From: Cryptomeria japonica
Lineage: Eukaryota > Streptophyta > Pinopsida > Cupressales > Cupressaceae
Direction: 5' to 3'
DNA: 64,000 nucleotides
Assembly (NCBI RefSeq): GCF_030272615.1
Contig: NC_081415.1
Coordinates: forward strand, 260,402,425-260,466,424
Shown here: one piece after another, positions 58,379 to 64,000 of the stretch
How positions within the stretch are numbered: the first letter of the stretch is position 1
How the letters are laid out: each line of letters begins with the position of its first letter
The notes under the pieces: model-generated
Told to the model about the DNA's origin: nothing
The model's database searches: none
The model's input: only the letters and a program-made list of their open reading frames with translations
Program-made: the position numbers and the translations under genes

Positions 58379-61300
58379 TGTAGTACCCCTGCCCTAATCA
58401 GACTTTTTAAACCTAGTTTGACCTTGGTTGACTTTTTAATGGCTTACTTGGATGGTTGATATACCATGTTGTGATGTTATATTCAGGTACCATGCTTGAC
58501 GTGTGTATCAGCAAATGTTGATTACTCATTGATTCTTATGTATGATTAGTTGTTCATTTGATTCGTGTTATTAACCCCAGGCTAACACTTTCATTCAATA
58601 TATATATATATGTGGAACTCCTTCCTTGATCAGTCATTGTAGATTCATGCTTTGACTTTAGTTGACTTTTTAGTGTATATTGTTACACATTACTTCCTTA
58701 CGATGGTTAAATTGGAATACTAACATGGACTGACACATTTATGTTATGTGTGCGATGCGTTATATACATGTTTCATGTTTGTAAGTGTATGGGGTGCGAG
58801 GAGATGACTTTCCTTCACTCATTTCGGTGAGAAAAGGAACATCATGATTCTCCTTCACCGATGTGTCTACTGTGTTTGTATATATATGCATGTGTGGTTC
58901 GTTGTTGCAAAAGATTGTAGGTACAAGTACCGTGTAGGTACATGGTATCATCTCCACTTGGCTTCACAGGTCTAAGTGTGCCTTATTGGTCCGATGGAAG
59001 TGGATTAGGTAGTCATAAGACCCTATGTTTTATCGTAGTCGTGCTCAAGTGAGCGCCGTCAGTCATTCATCAGTTTCCCCTTTGTTGGGTATGGAGGTCG
59101 TGTATTTGTTTGGTTTTCTTGAGTTGCGTGTTGTGCGTTTGGTAAAATTGATTATTAAATCTTAAATATTTAATTAGATTAAATGTGTTTATTACGCATT
59201 CGAAAATAAACTTGGGACTAAATTTAAATAGGACCCCTTTGTGTGATTAATCAATAAATCAAATTGTTTAATGTATATTACTAGCAAATTTGATTTATTG
59301 TATTTTCAAATTGTGAATTAAATGATTTGTATGCATTATTGTAAAAAGGTTAATTAGAAATTGGAAAATTAATATCTTACCCTCATTTGGCTTTTTGAAA
59401 TAGAAATGTTAGTTTTTAATTAAAAGGGAGAAAATCAAATTTTGGAGAGAAAAGCATTTTTGAATAATGGAAATGATTTTTAATTTGGTAAGAAAATAAT
59501 TTTAACCTAAAAATAGATTTTAGGTCAAAATTTCTTTTTAACCTATTTTTCGCAAAAAAATTGGGAGAGTTTGTTTTGGATGGAGAAAATTTGGGGCATT
59601 TTGGTTTTTGAAGAAACCTCCCAGCTGCAGGTTGGGCTCTTCTCAAATTTCTTCCAGGAGTGTATAATGAGGTAGGATTCTTGGTTAATTTCTTGGTTTT
59701 TAAAGAAACTTAGTTTATTTGAAGAATCTATGTGTGTATGTTTGAAGAATCTCTTCAATTTGTTGAATAGGAAGAGTTTAGTTAAATTTCAGACTTAAAT
59801 CCTCCTTGATTTCATTCCCCATCTCCAAATTTGTTTCTCATTTGTTCAAATGGTTTCAAACTGAAAATGGGTGTGGCTACTCTTAGTGGTTTTTTGTTTA
59901 AAAATATCATATGATTGCATTCAAATTTGAGTTTTTAATTGTAAAATTAGTTTGTGTTTGGCAAAATTGGTTGGATGAATGTGTGTAATTTGTTCAAATT
60001 TTGGCACTATGTGGGGTTATGTTGGCCAAATTTTGCTAGATTTAGTTGCCTGGAGAGAAATTATGTTATATTTTTTTATATCCCTCCTCTTTTTTTATCT
60101 CAGAAAAATTTCTGGGTCTGTGTTTGTATAAAAAATATTTGGGAGGGATTGATTTAATTTTTTTTTTTATAGAAAATTAATACTAAAAAAAAATTGCATA
60201 TATTTTTTTGTTGTGGGCGTGGGGAGCCATGGCTCAACCCACGACCCACTGTGGACACCACAACCTGTGGCACCACAAATGTGGAAACCATAGACCGTGG
60301 GTCTCCACGACTGTGGAAACCACAATCCATGGGTACAACGACTGTGGAACCATAGACCGTGGTAATCACGATTGTGGGGGCTGTTCTTTTTTCATTTTTA
60401 TTTAAAGTTATTTTGTTTTATATATTAAATTTTAATTAAAATATATATTTATATATATTAAGTTTTGTATTTCTTTTTATATATGCTCGTTGAAAATATA
60501 TTAATCAGGAAGTGAAATAATATATTATTTGGAAGTTTTAGAAATTAAATAATATATTATTTGAGAAATTGGAAAATGAAATAAAATATTGTTTAAGAAA
60601 TTGGAAAATGAAATAATATATATTATTTGGAAATTTTGGAAATAAAATAATATTTTATTTGGAAAATTTGAAAATTAAATAATATATTATTTCGGGAATT
60701 TGGAAATGGAAAATGAAGATGGATAGATTTAGTTGGAATTGTACTGATATGTCCTTTTGAGTGATATATGGCTATTAGATAAAAAAATACATTTATTAAT
60801 CTGTTTTTTTTTGTATATTGGAAAATAGGCAAAATTACATAATTGCAATTTTGGTATTGAATTTATTATGTAATGGTGATTTTTCAAATGTTGTATTTTG
60901 AAACTTAGATCAATTAGAAAACTTTGATCGATTAGTATCTTAAAAGAAATGGGAAAATTGTTATCAATTTAGATTAGCAAAGATAAGAGTTTATTTACTG
61001 TATTCGCATTTGATTTCAAAAAGTTGCAAGTCCTTGATACGAGTATTGGTTGTTTTCATATGGTTGATTCATAACTGGTCATGTCTCTAGTCAAAGAATT
61101 GTTAGGGGGTTGTTTATGTGCAAGAGTTTGTTTGGCTAAGTGGGTTTCCCTACTGTATTGAATTCCATATGCTAGTTCTTGTGTACACCTTGGTTTTGGG
61201 AGTTCATTTGATTGTGGTTAAGTGTCATACGGGAGAGTGGCTTTTGAGTGGGGGCCATGCCCAAAGTGGTAGCAGGGTAACCCATCTAAAGTGTGTCTAA

Positions 61301-62575
61301 ATAAGTGATAACTTAATAGTATATTAGGAGAATTGGTAGATGAAAACATTAAGTAAGATAATTATGCCTTACGCATGGGATGAGTGCTAGTATAGACTCA
61401 AGATGCAGTGAGAAGGTCTAGAATGGCAAACCAACAACCTTGTCTTCGTGAAAGGATGTGTTGGGTCCACATGAGACTTGGATGGGGTCGGAGGTTTGGG
61501 AGAGGTTTCCAGGTAACCCAATGGATGGGGCCGAGACCTATGGACGCTTGCCAGGGTAACCATACCAAACTATGTGATGACACTCCTCCTTTATGTTCAC
61601 TACTGTGCAGTTTGTGTTGTTTTCGCTAGGAGCACTATTGTGGAGTCATATCTGATTGCTTATGCCTTTAAGAGTACCTGATATTCATGTTAGACCATGG
61701 GATGCTTATGATGGGTTGTGAGGATTTAGTTTCGTTGGTGCTTCAGTTGTTCTTTTGTATTTGATCCATTTCATGTTTCAGATCGATCCTCTTTCTTCTT
61801 CTTGGATCATTCTTGTATCTCTTGGACCGATGGGGTCATATGTATTATTTGTTTTTATACACCTTGATGGAAGGATGTAATTGATGTGAACCTTATATAT
61901 TCTTCACCTTATTATTTTATTAGCGGGGTCTTGCAGTTGAAGTAGACCCGAAGATGTAGCCCATTAGCGGTGAACTCCGATATCAATTTGGTGTTGTGTG
62001 GTGTATGTGTTCATCTGGTTCCTTTTTCTTTTGGATGTATGAATGACATTATGGTTAAAATGTATAATGTAGATTAGATGATATTAATCTTAAATCCATG
62101 TATGAAGTTATCTAATTAGATGCAGTAATATGGATCATGATGAATGTAAGTTTAGTGAAATGCACATAATTTATTATCTTATAATATAAACAAAGTATGT
62201 ATAGAAATTAAATGTATGGCATATGTCTTAATTTAAGATTGGATGTAATGTATGGTTAAATTACAATGAATGAACTTAATCATGTTACCTATATTTTAAT
62301 CTATCGAATAAATTTAACCATTGATTAAGTATAATTATTTTGTTAAGTTAATCAGCTTAATTGGAGTAATTAGCACGAGTTGAGTTAGTGGTGAACCAAG
62401 TAACCACGTCGGGAAACCTCTTAGGTGTTAGTTAAGTCTTCGGCCGTGTAATCTGAAGTTAATATTAACTCAATTTATCATTAAACTAATTATAGTTTAA
62501 AAAAAATAAAATTGTTTGCACTCTTTCTAGTGTTTTAGTTTTATTTCTTTAGGGTTGTCCTGGTGGGGCATTACA
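58379..62575 (+). repeat. Element V 3' LTR
   Basis: 4,197 bp with the same termini as the 5' LTR. It retains the AT repeat block lost from the 5' LTR. Confidence 0.88.
60500..60695. repeat. AT palindrome tandem repeat in element V 3' LTR
   Basis: Six copies of AAATAATATATTATTTGGAA-like units at about 60506, 60545, 60582, 60610, 60645 and 60677, each a near-perfect palindrome. The 5' LTR lacks them. Confidence 0.8.
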
Positions 62576-62901
62576 CAAACTAATTTAAATACCCTTCCCA
62601 ATCATAAACATAAATTCCTTATGTTGTCTTACAGTGATATTACAAGTTATTTACATGTCGCCCTAGACAAAAAGAAGTGCATTAAAATTTGTGATTGATG
62701 CCGCTGATTGCTACCATATAAACTTGTCAAATCAATCTCCTATGTCGGCCTCATATAACGTTTCCTAGTTTGCCAGTTTCCCTGAATGCCGGATGACAAG
62801 TCATGGATACCGGTGAGTACTGGTTAAGTGTCTATCCCAAAATGATGTGTGTTGCCATCAATGATAACACAACTAAATCGAATGAGTGTCAATTACCAAC
62901 A
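62576..62901 (-). repeat. Element II 5' LTR, last piece
   Basis: Ends GTCAATTACCAACA (minus-strand LTR start TGTTGGTAATTGAC). It aligns with 39546-39871. Confidence 0.88.
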
Positions 62902-62906
62902 ATAGT

Positions 62907-64000
62907 ATAGGTTTGAGGGTATTTTTAAGGTGTTATATGGCAAAAATTATGAATTTTATCCATTTTAAAATTAGGATAAATTTCTTGCACGAATTTGGAG
63001 AGGTGGTTAGAGAGGATAAGATTCCTCTCTTGACCCCTTTTCTTTGAACAGGTTGGAGACTTCTCCCAAGAGGTAGGAGATAATTAGTTAAGAGATGAGG
63101 TGGAAGAGAAAGGGTTGGTCGATGGTTGAGGATCTAGAAATGTGGCATCATTTTAGGGAGTAGATGGATGGAATGAGGAGTGGCCACTTTTCCTCATCTC
63201 ATCCATTCTCACACTAAAACCCCTTGGCTATAAAATAAGGTGTGGATAGTGTAGTGGGGACTTTCTGGCTATTTTTTTTCTTGTCAAATTTTTGAAAGGG
63301 GAGGTTAGAGAACGAAGAAATGGAGGGAAGGTAAGGATAGAGATGGATTGGGGAAATTTGTAGAAAAACTATTTGATGCAGAGCATCATGGACCCTCCCA
63401 CAATCACATTGCAACTTATCATTCTTTCTTCTTCAAAAACTCAACTCTTCTTGTTTCACCTTCCTTCACTTGGCTTCACCAAGATGCCCAAATAGAGCTA
63501 TCAACCTCACCAACTTGTTCCAACACCTTCTAGGGTCTCAATATACCCTATTCCACTTTATCCAATAGGCTTCACTCACCCTATCAATTGGCTCTCTCAC
63601 AAACCCTTACCCGAGTCCCTAAATAGGCCAATTCCCTAGTAGCCCTGTTCAGTGGGTAATCTAACCTTTAATCAAAATAATCCCAAAACACTTGCAAAAA
63701 AATTTATATATCTGGATACCCTTTTGAAAGTTACATGACATATGTGAAAATAAACTATGTGTATTCTTGATGAAATACTCAGACCAACACCCTGCTACAC
63801 ACCAACTAGGCCCAATTAGCCCTCTTTTCCAAAGCAAGTACCCACAAATGGTACGACCAAAACACCAAAAAAAAAAGTGTCTTGAAAAATATTTCAAAAC
63901 AATATTTTTTCTATGTTTCAAGGCAAGACTCACTCATTTTATAGGTTAGATACTAAACCCCCTTTAAAATGGCTTAAAAACTAGGGCCTCCTTGTTAAAA
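62907..64000. other. Unassigned flank right of the nested block
   Basis: Continues the sequence left of 20238. Mostly AT-rich with several CTTCACTTGG-type pyrimidine-rich stretches. ORFs are short and unrecognised. It may be part of another LTR, given the TATA-like site at 63229. Confidence 0.4.
63229..63236 (+). promoter_or_regulatory. Candidate TATA box
   Basis: TATAAAAT in the context CCTTGGCTATAAAATAAGG, a textbook plant TATA. No coding sequence is recognised downstream, so it could belong to an old LTR promoter. Confidence 0.35.

Larger units (their letters stand above)
49118..62575 (+). mobile_element. Element V: LARD-like element, long LTRs and non-coding interior
   Basis: LTRs are 5,403 bp (4.2 kb without the net gain from a later insertion) and 4,197 bp; the interior is 3.86 kb with PBS and PPT but no protein motif or long ORF. 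That matches the definition of large retrotransposon derivatives. The TSD is degraded (CTGGC left, CAAAC right), but the flanks join in the correct phase when compared with the uninterrupted LTR copy near 39545. Confidence 0.85.
20243..62901 (-). mobile_element. Element II: two-ORF non-autonomous LTR element, outermost of the nest, TSD ATAGT
   Basis: ATAGT flanks both ends (20238-20242 and 62902-62906). Its own sequence is 20243-20375, 39083-44875, 48539-49117 and 62576-62901; the rest is later insertions. The 3' LTR (133+789 bp) and the 5' LTR (21+579+326 bp) reassemble to 922 and 926 bp, which strongly supports the reconstruction. It contains a PBS, a PPT, ORF1 and ORF2 and no protease, RT, RNase H or integrase sequence. 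Confidence 0.9.

Overview
This is a stretch of a large, repeat-packed plant nuclear genome. The PBS motifs, chromovirus pol, plant mobile domain (PMD) gene, kilobase-scale LTRs and nested LTR retrotransposons all point to a plant. A gymnosperm with a giant genome is my best guess, but that is inference. I see no intact host gene, no rRNA or tRNA gene and no CRISPR array. Almost everything can be assigned to LTR retrotransposons, and the insertion history can be read from target-site duplications (TSDs).

Region 1 (1-4520): a minus-strand PMD pseudogene (228-3064, two exons, five in-frame stops) lies antisense to a Gypsy-type PPT and 3' LTR starting at 3409. A Copia-like LTR fragment follows. 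Region 2 (4521-8800): two LTR arms in inverted orientation, a Gypsy gag pseudogene on the minus strand, and two mutually inverted arrays of an 18-bp palindrome around GGGTTTTAAAACCC. Region 3 (8745-18451): unassigned sequence and an old LTR hit by a 4.3-kb solo LTR (10598-14889, TSD TTTGG) and by a miniature LTR element (15685-18184, TSD CTTCC).

Region 4 (20243-62901) is one nested block. The outermost element, II (minus strand, TSD ATAGT), has LTRs that reassemble to 922 and 926 bp once the later insertions are removed. Its 3' LTR holds element I (20376-39077, minus, TSD GATGC). Element I in turn holds a complete but dead Tekay/Del-type chromovirus (24822-36683, plus, LTRs about 3.5 kb). The 5' LTR of element II holds a chromovirus solo LTR (44876-48533, minus, TSD CACTG) and a 13.5-kb element V (49118-62575, plus) with LTRs above 4 kb and a non-coding 3.9-kb interior, which fits a LARD. 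The 5' LTR of element V carries a poly(A)-tailed retrocopy. Region 5 (62907-64000) is flank with one TATA-like site.

The most interesting biology is the family of elements I, II and III. These are LTR elements with a normal PBS and PPT but no protease, reverse transcriptase, RNase H or integrase. They carry two ORFs: a coiled-coil plus four-zinc-knuckle Gag-like ORF1, and a conserved ORF2 of about 1,040 codons that I cannot identify. The second is an array of hairpins in the chromovirus LTR whose stems change but stay paired. Premature stops throughout are mostly C-to-T or G-to-A changes, as expected from methylated, silenced DNA.
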